Assembly (NCBI GenBank): GCA_945865635.1
Contig: CAMBEP010000013.1
Span: 31,246 to 95,245 of the forward strand
Length of the DNA: 64,000 bases
DNA from: Candidatus Kuenenia stuttgartensis
GTDB lineage: Bacteria; Planctomycetota; Planctomycetia; Isosphaerales; Isosphaeraceae
Reading direction: 5' to 3'
In this document: in pieces, positions 35,625 to 44,677 of the stretch
How positions within the stretch are numbered: the first letter of the stretch is position 1
Layout of the letters: each line of letters starts with the position of its first letter
Program-made: the position numbers and the translations under genes
The notes under the pieces: model-generated
What the model was told of the DNA's origin: nothing
The model's input: the letters and a program-made list of their open reading frames with translations, nothing else
Database searches by the model: none

Positions 35625-37685
35625 ATGGCGAACCTAAAAGTTCAGAAGATTGTGAATAAGCTGAAAACCTTCTTCACCAATCACGGCGAAAAAGTGGCTG
35701 TTGGCTTTGGAGCGACATTATTTGTGGTCGGCGCGGCCTCTGCAATCCTGAAGCCAACGATCTCGGTCACTCCCGAACAGATCAAAACCAGCGCAGATTC
35801 CGCCAAGAAGAACATCGATCAGCCTCAGGCTGAAGCCGATATCGTCGAGGCGCTGGCCAACGACGGTATCAAGGACTTGAGCTTTGCCGACAGCGTCGCC
35901 AAGGCCGAAACCGAGAAAATCGACATCAATGAGCTGAAGCTCAAGCACAAATGGGTAACCATGGAGCCAGGCGCTGGCTTGATCCGTGATCAACCTGTTC
36001 TGGTTGCGATCAATGATGTCATTGCTGTGGCTGGCCGCGGCGGATCCAAGCTATTTGCCGTGGACGACAAGGGCAACCGCATTCCGGACGACGGCACCGA
36101 CGACGAAAAGGACCCGAAGGAAAAGACCAAGTCAGGCCGTAAAGGCGGTGGCATGGGCATGGGCATGGGTGGCGACCAGGCCAAGCCAAGTGCTCGGGAA
36201 AAGCAGGAAGAAGCCGCCAAACTGAAGCGCGATCAGGATGCCCTCTCCAAGGCTCTGGTCGGAAAGGTCGATCCAGCTCAGGAAGCCTCCAAGAAAAAGG
36301 CCCGCGAAGAGGCCAAGAAAAAGGCTGCTGAAGAGTCAGGAACTGCCGTCGCCGAGACGACTGGCGATCAGCAGCAGGGCCCCTTCAAGGAGAAGCTCAA
36401 ATCTCTCCGCTGGGCCACCATCACGGGCTTGGTCGATCACGGAGTTTTGCGTAACAACTACGCCAAAGCCCTGCGGCTCGACCCCAAATCCGCCAACCCG
36501 AACTATAAGAGCGTCGAACTCCAGCGCCAAACCCTTCAATCCGATGGCTCCTGGACCGATTGGCAAGCCATTGATGAAGTCAAAAACAACTTGGTTCTCG
36601 ACAACGTGACTGAAGTGGAAGAAGAGCTCGTCCCTCAGGAAAATGTTCTCGAAACCATCACCCACTCGCTCCCGTTCCTACTCAACGGAGCCTTCGGTGG
36701 AGTGCACGTGGCCAGCCTGGTGCCAAAAGAAAAACGGGAAATCCCCAAGCCTGACCCCAAAACCCAAGGCGGCATGGGTGGCATGGCCGGCATGGGTGGA
36801 GGCCGCGGTATGTCCATGGGCGGCCGTGGCGGCTCTGGCATGACAGGTGGCATGGCGGGCGGAATGGCAGGCGGTGGAATGGCGGGCATGGGCATGGGTG
36901 CCATGTCAGGTGGAGGCAAGGGTGGCGGCGACGATTATGCCGGATTCATGTTTGGTGGCGGAACAGGATCGGCTGAAGAAGGCGATTTCCCGAAATCAGA
37001 AGCCGACGAAGTCATGGTCAGAGCCTTCGATTTCACCGTCGACCCCGACAGCTCCTATCGTTACCGCGCTCGCATTGTGGTCAACAACCCGAATTACAAG
37101 CGCGACGATGTGAATCCAGGCGTCGACATCGAAAGCCAGTTCCTGGTCGGCACCTGGAGCCAGACGACCAACCCGGTCTATGTGCCTTCAGACATTGCAC
37201 CTTATGCCATCGCTAAAACGCCACCCAAGAATGCCTCAGACCCAGGCTACAACGTGACCTTTCAGGTCTCAAGTTTTAATCCTGATGATGGAATCACAGT
37301 CGTCCGCGATTTCATCGCTGGCCCTGGCGATATCATTGGTGAGCCTACATCGACCCAGATACCTGCCTCGGATGGCTCTGGTGCCAAGCCAAAAACCATC
37401 GACTTCACCAGCCGCCAGATTGTTCTGGCCACATCAGGTGGCCGCGAATCGCTTGCCCCGCTCGGCGGCAATGGCTCCATCATGATGCCTGCCATGGCCT
37501 TTGTCATGAAGCCCGATGGCTCCATTGTGATTCGTAACGAATCCAAGGATGCCAATGACCCTGACCTCGACTTCGTCAAACGCGTCTATCAGGAAGAACT
37601 CAAAAAGTCTGACACCAAACGTGAAAAAGGCGCCATGAATGGCATGGGCTACGGCGAAATGGGCGGTGGAATGGGCGGCCGCTAA
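35625..37685 (+). CDS. Single-pass membrane protein with Gly/Met-rich tracts (third gene of the pil cluster)
   Basis: A 686-residue protein. The ATG at 35625 is preceded by GGAAGGGATGAG at a fitting distance; an ATG 12 bp earlier would overlap that site. One membrane helix (about residues 20-43: VAVGFGATLFVVGAASAIL) follows a basic start. A charged helical region, a short GMGMGMGG stretch (~175-183), a folded-looking domain (~250-370), a long Gly/Met tract (~382-435), a beta-rich domain (~455-640) and a GEMGGGMGGR end follow. The shared architecture with the two upstream genes, and the terminator just downstream, make the three a unit. No motif identifies it as PilO or PilP; that role is by position only. 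Confidence 0.65.
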   Translation: MANLKVQKIVNKLKTFFTNHGEKVAVGFGATLFVVGAASAILKPTISVTPEQIKTSADSAKKNIDQPQAEADIVEALANDGIKDLSFADSVAKAETEKIDINELKLKHKWVTMEPGAGLIRDQPVLVAINDVIAVAGRGGSKLFAVDDKGNRIPDDGTDDEKDPKEKTKSGRKGGGMGMGMGGDQAKPSAREKQEEAAKLKRDQDALSKALVGKVDPAQEASKKKAREEAKKKAAEESGTAVAETTGDQQQGPFKEKLKSLRWATITGLVDHGVLRNNYAKALRLDPKSANPNYKSVELQRQTLQSDGSWTDWQAIDEVKNNLVLDNVTEVEEELVPQENVLETITHSLPFLLNGAFGGVHVASLVPKEKREIPKPDPKTQGGMGGMAGMGGGRGMSMGGRGGSGMTGGMAGGMAGGGMAGMGMGAMSGGGKGGGDDYAGFMFGGGTGSAEEGDFPKSEADEVMVRAFDFTVDPDSSYRYRARIVVNNPNYKRDDVNPGVDIESQFLVGTWSQTTNPVYVPSDIAPYAIAKTPPKNASDPGYNVTFQVSSFNPDDGITVVRDFIAGPGDIIGEPTSTQIPASDGSGAKPKTIDFTSRQIVLATSGGRESLAPLGGNGSIMMPAMAFVMKPDGSIVIRNESKDANDPDLDFVKRVYQEELKKSDTKREKGAMNGMGYGEMGGGMGGR

Positions 37686-37732
37686 TCGCTCCTTCTCTGC
37701 AAGACCCTGTGCGTGATCGAAATTTAAGCCAA

Positions 37733-37775
37733 AATGGGCGGAGTGACTTGTCACTCCGCCCATTCCGCTTTTTTC
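37733..37775 (+). terminator. Strong intrinsic terminator after the pil-like cluster
   Basis: AATGGGCGGAGTGAC (37733-37747) and GTCACTCCGCCCATT (37750-37764) form a perfect 15-bp GC-rich stem with a tiny TT turn, followed by CCGCTTTTTT. It lies 47 bp after the stop of the last Gly/Met-rich gene and 90 bp before hisB. Confidence 0.85.
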
Positions 37776-37863
37776 CGACTCAAACTTGGTTTTCCCGGCC
37801 AACATGGTAAATTAAGGGCGTTCATCACTCCAACAATCGCTTTAGAATCCATTTTTCAAAACC

Positions 37864-38457
37864 ATGTCTAGAACCCATCAAATCCAGCGCGACACAGCCG
37901 AAACCAAAATCAAACTCTCCATCGATCTCGATGGCTCTGGCAAATCCAACATCGCAACCGGCCTCGGCTTTCTGGATCACATGCTGACCCTTTTCGCCAA
38001 GCACAGCCTCGTCGACCTCCATATTCACTGCGATGGCGATATTCATGTCGACGGCCACCACTCCGCCGAAGATATCGGAATCTGCCTGGGCCAGGCCATT
38101 GACCGTGCCTTGGGCGATAAAAAAGGCCTCTATCGATACGGACACATGACCCTTCCCATGGACGAAACACTGGCCCAGGTCGCTGTCGATCTCTCGGGAC
38201 GACCTTACTTCGTCTGGAATGTTCCGTTTCCAACCCCCAAAGTCGGCGACTTTGATACCGAACTTGTCGAAGAATTCTGGCATGCCGTCTGTGTTCAAGG
38301 CAAAATGAACCTCCACGCCAGCCTGATTTATGGCAAAAACAGCCACCATGTTTCGGAAGCCATTTTCAAGGGGCTGGCGCGTGCCCTGCGCATGGCTTGG
38401 GCGGTTGATCCTCGCGAAACAGGCATCCCATCCACTAAAGGCACTCTCAGCCAATGA
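37864..38457 (+). CDS. hisB: Imidazoleglycerol-phosphate dehydratase
   Basis: A 197-residue protein of normal family length. It catalyses dehydration of imidazole-glycerol phosphate to imidazole-acetol phosphate, the sixth step of histidine biosynthesis, in the cytoplasm. Hallmarks are GLGFLDHML near residues 34-42, the metal-binding [10 protein letters not shown] near 63-72, and [17 protein letters not shown] near 160-176, the two His-His-x-x-Glu type manganese sites. It is the single-function form without the phosphatase domain. Its stop overlaps the start of the next gene (ATGA), though that gene is not a histidine gene; no other his gene is in the window. Confidence 0.95.
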   Translation: MSRTHQIQRDTAETKIKLSIDLDGSGKSNIATGLGFLDHMLTLFAKHSLVDLHIHCDGDIHVDGHHSAEDIGICLGQAIDRALGDKKGLYRYGHMTLPMDETLAQVAVDLSGRPYFVWNVPFPTPKVGDFDTELVEEFWHAVCVQGKMNLHASLIYGKNSHHVSEAIFKGLARALRMAWAVDPRETGIPSTKGTLSQ

Positions 38458-39431
38458 CGCGACCGCAAGCCGAATCTGCACCGGTTTCAACCAAACAAAA
38501 GTCATCGCTGCTCAATTTCGGACTTTTCGCCTTAGGAATGGCCTTGTTGGGCTGGTCGATTTATTCCAATCGGGTGAAGCTCAGGCAGTCGCTTTCCGGC
38601 GAATTGCATTACTCCTGGATGCTGGAGGCCTTTCTGCTCCACTTCACCGCAGTCATCATTGCCTTCCTCCGCTGGTTTGGCCTTGTCAGACTCCTCGGAA
38701 TCAAAATTCCACTCGCTGATTCGCTCCGGCTCTCGTTTGTCGGAAACCTCTTCAATCTGATCATCCCTGGTGCCGTTGGCGGCGACCTCGTCAAGGCCGG
38801 CTACCTGGCCCGAATGGACATCCCCCGCACCCGGGTCATTGCAAGCATGGTCATCGACCGGCTTTTAGGCCTACTCGGCCTATTCCTCATGGCCACACTC
38901 GCCGGCCTTTCGGCCTGGCCATCGTCCGACACCCCTGTGCGAAGGCTCACAATCACTGTTCTCATCTCCACAACCACTCTGATCATTTTCCTTGCTCTCG
39001 TTTTCAGTGGCCTGATCGGCAGAAATTCACCCAAAATGGCCGAGCTCAATGCCATGTCCAATTCCTATCGAAGCCATTTGCCAGCCGTTTTGGCATGGAC
39101 CCTCGCCTCGGTTCTGGTTCACTCCTTAAATACGTTGGCGTTTTATCGCATGAGTCTCGCCATTTTACCAGAATTAAATATCGGCGTTTCACAGCACTTT
39201 CAAATCGTTCCGCTCGTCCTTTTCAGCACCGCCGTGCCCCTGCCTTTTGGTGCACTTGGCCTCTCTGAGAATATCAGCAGCCAGCTATTCAAGCACGTCA
39301 GCCACCCCGACGGTGCCATCGCCATGATGGGCTTTCGCCTTCTGCAATACGGCTTTGCTGCCATTGCCGCACTGGTTTACTGGGCCAATATCAAATCCAT
39401 GAAACATCTGACCGAACAAAAGTGGGATTAA
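38454..39431 (+). CDS. Lysylphosphatidylglycerol synthase transmembrane-domain family protein (flippase-like)
   Basis: A 325-residue integral membrane protein with about eight helices. Signatures of the family are [11 protein letters not shown] near 70-80, [20 protein letters not shown] near 90-110, [10 protein letters not shown] near 140, and [11 protein letters not shown] near 265. It contains only the membrane part of MprF-like proteins, without the aminoacyl-transferase domain; such stand-alone members are thought to move lipid-linked or glycosyl substrates across the membrane. It starts within the hisB stop codon (4-bp overlap), so it is translationally coupled to hisB, probably by chance of gene order. 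Confidence 0.82.
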   Translation: MTRPQAESAPVSTKQKSSLLNFGLFALGMALLGWSIYSNRVKLRQSLSGELHYSWMLEAFLLHFTAVIIAFLRWFGLVRLLGIKIPLADSLRLSFVGNLFNLIIPGAVGGDLVKAGYLARMDIPRTRVIASMVIDRLLGLLGLFLMATLAGLSAWPSSDTPVRRLTITVLISTTTLIIFLALVFSGLIGRNSPKMAELNAMSNSYRSHLPAVLAWTLASVLVHSLNTLAFYRMSLAILPELNIGVSQHFQIVPLVLFSTAVPLPFGALGLSENISSQLFKHVSHPDGAIAMMGFRLLQYGFAAIAALVYWANIKSMKHLTEQKWD

Positions 39432-39440
39432 TCTCTGCCG

Positions 39441-41804
39441 TCAAGATTTTCTCCTGTTCTTATGGTTGACCTGCCAGGTCGCCCGCAGGCTCAGGCAAGC
39501 CGGCAGAAGCAGAAGGTTCCCGACCGACGAGCCAGCCGTCGCAATGGCCACCATCACGCCAAACCTTGAAAATGGCACAAATTCACTTGAAGCCAAGGCC
39601 AGAAAACCAATCGACACCGCAAGGCTCGATAAAATCACACCAGGGCCCGTCACCTTATAGCTTTCATAAAGTCGCTCCCGGAATGGTGCCCCATGAAGCC
39701 TGTGGTATTGCAATAGGCAGTGAAACGTATCATCCACGGAAAGCCCCAGCGCCACACTCGCCACAAGTGCTGTGCCCACATCAAGCTTGAATCCAAGCCA
39801 GCCCATCAGCCCCAGGACCAGGCTGACGGAAAGCATGGTCGGCAGCATGGCCAGAAGGGCCAGACTCAGACGCCGGAAGGCCGATGTGAGCATGACCAAA
39901 ATCCCAATCGTTGAAATCCCAAACGTAGTCCATTGCGTATCGATCACCGATCGAGCCACCTGAGTCATCAAAAGCGATAGGCCCGTGAGCTCGGTTGTCG
40001 GCCCGAACTCACGTTCCACAATGGCTTTGGATGCAATGAATGTCGCCGCTTTATCCTTGTTCGGGCTTGACTCAGGTATTCTCACAATCAGCCTGGTCTG
40101 GTTCTCGTGCTCGCTCCAGAACTGCGAAAGGGCACCGCCTTGCGGCGAAGCAGCCACAAGTTCGAGTTTCGTCGAAAGAAGCCGGTCCTGAAGCTCGGCG
40201 GGTTTCTGCGACCACCGACCTTCTGGGTCCATGGCCGTCGCCACCGACAAAACTTTTACGATCCGATCCTGGCCCAAAGCTTCGAGCTCAAGCGAGACTT
40301 TTTCCAGACGCCTTACGATCACAGAATCCAGCTTGCCCGATGTGGGCACAACCAGACTGATCTGGCCAATCCCATCGAGCCTCGCTTCCACAAAATTGTA
40401 ATCGCTGACGATCCGCGTATAAGGCCGAAACATATGGACATAGTTCGACTCATACCTGAGCCGCAGCATGCCCAAAGCCATCGGCAGGACGATCAGACAA
40501 ATCACACTGACGACCGTTTTTGGTCGGGCGATGGTCAGATCCGTCACCTTGCGCATCCAACCGGCCAAGGGCGAGACCGAAGCCACCAGGCCGGGACGCT
40601 CGCGAAAAAATGGCGGAAGCATGGCGAACGGTGCAAGTGCCGTGGTCCACAACGCCGCTATCACTGTGCAAACCCCAAGAATGGCCCCAAATTGGCGCAC
40701 AGGCTCAACGGAACTCGTTGCCAGGGCTCCATATCCAATCGCACCTGTGGCCGCACACCAAAGTATCGGACGCATTACGTCCAACAACGTCTGACGGGCG
40801 GCAGATCGACGCTCACGGCCGCCCCGGAGCTCGTCCCGAAAATGTAACGCCAGATGGCTGGCCGCTGGCATGGTCAAAACAATGATCTGCCCAATCAATG
40901 GACCACCAGAAAGGCTCAGCTTCAGGCCAAAACTGACAAGCAGCCACTCGGTGGCCAGCCAGGTCAAATATCCGGCCGTGATCGGAACCATGGTCCACCA
41001 GAGACTGCGAACCGCGATCAACATGACCAAGCCAATCAAAACCAGGCCCAGCCCAGCCAATCGACGACCGTCACGTTCAATCGCCAGAAACCCATCGCCC
41101 AAAAGTGCCGGAGGACCAACCACCGCCACCCGAGACAGCCCCTGATCTAAACCAAATTGATCCACAATCAAGCGGATGGAAGGAATCACCGCCCGGGCAT
41201 CGTATTCACCGGGCGGCTTGATCTGGATGATCAAAGAAGCGGTTTTGCCATCCCGGCTCGTAAACATGCGCTCAAAAAACGGGTGGCTGCGAATTCGGTC
41301 CGCCAGGGCGGCTTGCTGGCCGGAAGGTGTCGCCTTCATGACCGACGCCAGAGTCAGCCCCCCCTCGCCTTCGGTAGGAACGGCACCGGCCAATTTCTTG
41401 GCCGCAACCAATGCGGGGCCACGCAGGAAGCCAGGCACAATTTCAAGCCGCTCAATGGCCTCATCCAGCGACCACAGGGGCGGCATGGTGGCCAGGCTTT
41501 GCACATCGGTCAGGCCATCGATGCCTGAGGCCTTGAGGCGTCGGGTCAGATCAGCCACTCGCGAGAGGCCCGCCGGTGTCAGATAAGTCGGATCATCATA
41601 GCAGACGAACAGGATATTGTCGTAACCAAATACACCTGCCCACTTTTCGAAACTAACAATTGATGCGTCGTCCTCTGTGAAGAACGATTTGATCGATTGC
41701 TCATATTCGGCATGCTTGCCTGAAAACCCAAGAAACAGGCCAATCACGAGGGTCGCAAAGGCCACAAAATATCGAGCCGAAATCAGACGGTCAGGCCATC
41801 TCAT
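39441..41804 (-). CDS. RND/MMPL superfamily transporter
   Basis: A 787-residue membrane protein with the internally duplicated RND layout: helix near residues 8-25, a large outer loop to about 225, five helices between ~230 and ~390, one helix near 410-430, a second large loop to ~625, and five more helices to ~770. Matching elements in the repeats include TALAPFAMLPPF and VALGLSVDDTFHCLLQYHR, the latter in the position of the proton-relay helix. The family includes MmpL and hopanoid (HpnN) or lipid exporters. No adaptor or outer-membrane partner is adjacent. It converges with the flippase-like gene (9-bp gap). Substrate unknown; a lipid is a reasonable guess. Confidence 0.82.
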   Translation of the reverse strand: MRWPDRLISARYFVAFATLVIGLFLGFSGKHAEYEQSIKSFFTEDDASIVSFEKWAGVFGYDNILFVCYDDPTYLTPAGLSRVADLTRRLKASGIDGLTDVQSLATMPPLWSLDEAIERLEIVPGFLRGPALVAAKKLAGAVPTEGEGGLTLASVMKATPSGQQAALADRIRSHPFFERMFTSRDGKTASLIIQIKPPGEYDARAVIPSIRLIVDQFGLDQGLSRVAVVGPPALLGDGFLAIERDGRRLAGLGLVLIGLVMLIAVRSLWWTMVPITAGYLTWLATEWLLVSFGLKLSLSGGPLIGQIIVLTMPAASHLALHFRDELRGGRERRSAARQTLLDVMRPILWCAATGAIGYGALATSSVEPVRQFGAILGVCTVIAALWTTALAPFAMLPPFFRERPGLVASVSPLAGWMRKVTDLTIARPKTVVSVICLIVLPMALGMLRLRYESNYVHMFRPYTRIVSDYNFVEARLDGIGQISLVVPTSGKLDSVIVRRLEKVSLELEALGQDRIVKVLSVATAMDPEGRWSQKPAELQDRLLSTKLELVAASPQGGALSQFWSEHENQTRLIVRIPESSPNKDKAATFIASKAIVEREFGPTTELTGLSLLMTQVARSVIDTQWTTFGISTIGILVMLTSAFRRLSLALLAMLPTMLSVSLVLGLMGWLGFKLDVGTALVASVALGLSVDDTFHCLLQYHRLHGAPFRERLYESYKVTGPGVILSSLAVSIGFLALASSEFVPFSRFGVMVAIATAGSSVGNLLLLPACLSLRATWQVNHKNRRKS

Positions 41805-41940
41805 AACGCTTTTTTACAAATCCAGGGCTTGGGAGTTCGTCGCGATTCGATTCACGTTTCCAAAACCCCTTATATTGAAGGATTATGGGCATTCTTAGGC
41901 TGGCGTCAAGATGCGCCAGCCAGAAAGAGGGCAGCTGCCA

Positions 41941-43395
41941 TCAGAATTTAAGCTGGTTTATCAGAGTGTCCAAGGCTCCATAGCCTGCCACAAGACCAAT
42001 CAGGATGGCCGCGACAACCACCAGAATCATCCAGATTTTACTGCCAAGAATTCGTCGATCCCCATCGCGGATCATCAATCGAAGCGCCGACCCGGCAATC
42101 ACGGGCAGCATCAGAGCCTGTGCGAAACCACCAAATGTCACAAGCCGGCTCGGGTCACCGAAAACCAGGTATAAACCCAGTGCAAGCAAGGGGTAAATGA
42201 TACAAAGATGGTTCACCCGGCGTGTCCGTGCCAAGCCCGATTGATTCGGCCAAATGTGTGTGATGTTCAGAAAGTCGGCTGTCTGCCGGGCATTTCCTGC
42301 CGTGGCCACATAAAGGGTCTTGAAAAGCACGGCCCAGGCTCCCAAAAGGAAGGCCGTGACAGTCCATCCACCAAGGCTCGTATACATTTGCGACAGCGAC
42401 CGAATCATCTCGCTCTTGGCAGGCACAATCCCGCGAGCATGCAAAATCGATGCTCCCAGAATGTAAAACGCCAATGTTCCCACCGTAAACACAATCATGC
42501 TGAACCAGGCGTCAATCTGCATCACACGCATCCAGCCTCGCGCCCGCCGCGCCCAGGCATCGCTCTGATTTCTTGTTCCTGCGGCCCGGCCATAACCCTT
42601 TTCAAGACACCAATAGGGATAAGCCACCAGCTCGCTCGCTCCAACTCCCGTAATCCCAAATGTCGCCATGGCCGCTGCAATACCACCGGACGGCATTGCA
42701 AATGTCAGGCCACTCAAGATCGCATCCAGCGAAAAATCGACTGGTGGTGGTGTCCAAGGCAGCGCCAAAACCGCCAATACCGTAAACCCTGTCACGGCGG
42801 CAACCAGAAAAGTTGTAATCTTCTCAACCCTCTGATAACCGCCTGAAAGCAGCAAAACAATTGCAACCAAAGTGGTTATCGTCGCCCAGATGGCGTCCGA
42901 CGAAATCCCCGATGCTGCCGTCATCGATTTGCTCAAGCCCGGAAATGCCATCGTGGCCGCCTGACCAATCAACCCTTCCATCGCACCAATCTGGGCCTGC
43001 GTCGCCAGCATCATCGTAAACCAGCACCAGCAAATCCAGTTCCCATTGCTTCGCTTCTTGCCAAGACTGTTGAACGCCTCAAGTGTCGACTGGCCATGAG
43101 TCAGCGCATGACGACCCAACTCCACTTGGACAAAGACTTTGATAATACAACTGAACAGGATCAGCCACAGCAGGGCATAGCCCTCCTTGGCCCCCAGACC
43201 TGTCGTCGCAATCAGCTCGCCAGTCCCCACAATCGAACCCGCAAGAACCAGACCAGGACCAATCTGACCAAGCGCCTGAGCAAATCGGATCGGCGGATCA
43301 ATCGGGGCCAAATCCCCTTCCTTGATAATGTCAAAGTGCGCAGAGCCTTCCTCGACAGAATCGATTCGATCCAAAATTGGGTCAGAGTCGCTCAT
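41941..43395 (-). CDS. Nramp-related membrane transporter lacking the canonical metal motifs
   Basis: A 484-residue protein with about eleven membrane helices and the Nramp fold pattern. The N-terminal ~40 residues are hydrophilic. In helix 1, where divalent-metal Nramps have DPGN, this protein has GSIVGTGELIATT; in helix 6, where they have MPH, it has GVGASELVAYPYW. It therefore belongs to a divergent branch, common in planctomycetes as I recall, whose substrate may not be Mn2+ or Fe2+. It is transcribed leftward toward the RND gene (136-bp gap), and is divergent from the ABC ATPase gene. Confidence 0.8.
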   Translation of the reverse strand: MSDSDPILDRIDSVEEGSAHFDIIKEGDLAPIDPPIRFAQALGQIGPGLVLAGSIVGTGELIATTGLGAKEGYALLWLILFSCIIKVFVQVELGRHALTHGQSTLEAFNSLGKKRSNGNWICWCWFTMMLATQAQIGAMEGLIGQAATMAFPGLSKSMTAASGISSDAIWATITTLVAIVLLLSGGYQRVEKITTFLVAAVTGFTVLAVLALPWTPPPVDFSLDAILSGLTFAMPSGGIAAAMATFGITGVGASELVAYPYWCLEKGYGRAAGTRNQSDAWARRARGWMRVMQIDAWFSMIVFTVGTLAFYILGASILHARGIVPAKSEMIRSLSQMYTSLGGWTVTAFLLGAWAVLFKTLYVATAGNARQTADFLNITHIWPNQSGLARTRRVNHLCIIYPLLALGLYLVFGDPSRLVTFGGFAQALMLPVIAGSALRLMIRDGDRRILGSKIWMILVVVAAILIGLVAGYGALDTLINQLKF

Positions 43396-43585
43396 AAAAG
43401 GCCTTTCGACCGATGACAGTTGAAGATTTTAGGGGGGGTGGAGGCATTTTTTTGTGCCGCAAAGTGCCCGACAAACCACCCTTTTTTTTTCGAAAACGAA
43501 AACGGATGGGGCCGGACATCTGGCGATTCTGAATCATGCTAGGATAGATTGAACTCGGAATCAACGATATTTGAAGAAAAAAAAC

Positions 43586-44656
43586 ATGAAAACAACCGGA
43601 TTTATGGACGACTTGACCAAAAACAGGCCACAACCACTCATCGCCCTGGAGCACGTCAGCCGCCAGATCTCTCCAACTGCCGGGATTTATGACGTTTCTC
43701 TGGACGTCAATCAAGGCCAGATCCTCGCACTCGTGGGCCACACAGGCGCCGGAAAAACTTCGCTCCTGAATCTGATCGCGGGCCTGGACGACCTCGACAC
43801 GGGCCGCATCCTCCTGAGCGGCACCGACGCCAAACGCCTCAGGCCACATCAGCGCGGCATCTCCATGATCTTTCAAAACGATGTGTTTTATCCCGGAAGG
43901 CCACTCGAAAAAGATTGGAACGAAGCTGCCAGTAAAGGCATTCTCAATCGATGGAATGTGGCCGGAATCAACCCTCAGGAGATGCTTGAGACCTTGCAGA
44001 TCAGCGCCTTGATGCTCAGGCAAAAGCCGGAAACGTTCTCGGGTGGGCAGGCCCGTCGAGCCAGCCTTTTGAGAGCACTTTTGCAAGATCGGCCCATGAT
44101 TCTGGCCGACGAACCTCTCGGCGGACTGGACCTCTGGGCCAGAGACCGTGTCTCACGCCTGATCTGGCAATTCATCAAAACCACCCGCAAATCCATGATC
44201 GTCGTCGTCCACGAACCCGCCGAAGCCTTCGGCCTGGCCGACACCATCGCCGTTCTCAAAGCTGGCCGACTCTTGCCACCTGGCTCGCCCGAAGAAATGA
44301 TTCACAACCCACAACACATTGAGATCGCACGACTTCTGCATTTTCCGCCGATCAACGACATCTCCCAATTTCTTGCAGGCAATGGCCAGGTCATCTCTAT
44401 GGTGCCGGTCAAATCAAGCTGGATCGATTTTCATCCAGATTCTATTGGCCAAATCAAAGACCTTAGGCGACTCCGAAACCGCACGACCCAGAATGGCAAT
44501 TTTACAGAATGGAGATGCCCAGTTTCCAAACGCATTTTCTGGACACCCGCCCTTGCCAACCCCATCAACCACGGACGACTTTGCTGGGAAAATGCGGCTG
44601 TTATGCACTTCGATGCGGCATCCGGACAAAGATTGCCCGCTCAGCCGACACCCTAA
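43586..44656 (+). CDS. Orphan ABC transporter ATP-binding protein
   Basis: A 356-residue cytoplasmic ATPase. The ATG at 43586 is preferred over a TTG 15 bp upstream. Walker A is GHTGAGKTS near 55-63, the Q-loop region is SMIFQND, the signature is FSGGQARRASLLRALL, Walker B is PMILADEPLGGLD, and the switch histidine is in VVVHEP. The sugar/phosphonate-importer-like subfamily (MalK/UgpC, PotA) has this layout. Residues after ~240 form an extra ~115-residue domain that does not show a clear TOBE fold. No permease or binding protein lies nearby, so its membrane partner is unknown or encoded elsewhere. Confidence 0.82.
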   Translation: MKTTGFMDDLTKNRPQPLIALEHVSRQISPTAGIYDVSLDVNQGQILALVGHTGAGKTSLLNLIAGLDDLDTGRILLSGTDAKRLRPHQRGISMIFQNDVFYPGRPLEKDWNEAASKGILNRWNVAGINPQEMLETLQISALMLRQKPETFSGGQARRASLLRALLQDRPMILADEPLGGLDLWARDRVSRLIWQFIKTTRKSMIVVVHEPAEAFGLADTIAVLKAGRLLPPGSPEEMIHNPQHIEIARLLHFPPINDISQFLAGNGQVISMVPVKSSWIDFHPDSIGQIKDLRRLRNRTTQNGNFTEWRCPVSKRIFWTPALANPINHGRLCWENAAVMHFDAASGQRLPAQPTP

Positions 44657-44677
44657 AGCCCCATGGATCCTGCCCTT

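Noticed and set aside
40107..40847. Rightward frame of 246 codons within the RND gene
   Set aside because: Composition is Arg/His/Pro-rich, as expected for an antisense frame of a membrane protein; no homology features.
43382..44086. Leftward frame of 234 codons opposite the ABC ATPase
   Set aside because: It is antisense to the conserved Walker A and signature region, whose protein is unmistakable on the + strand.
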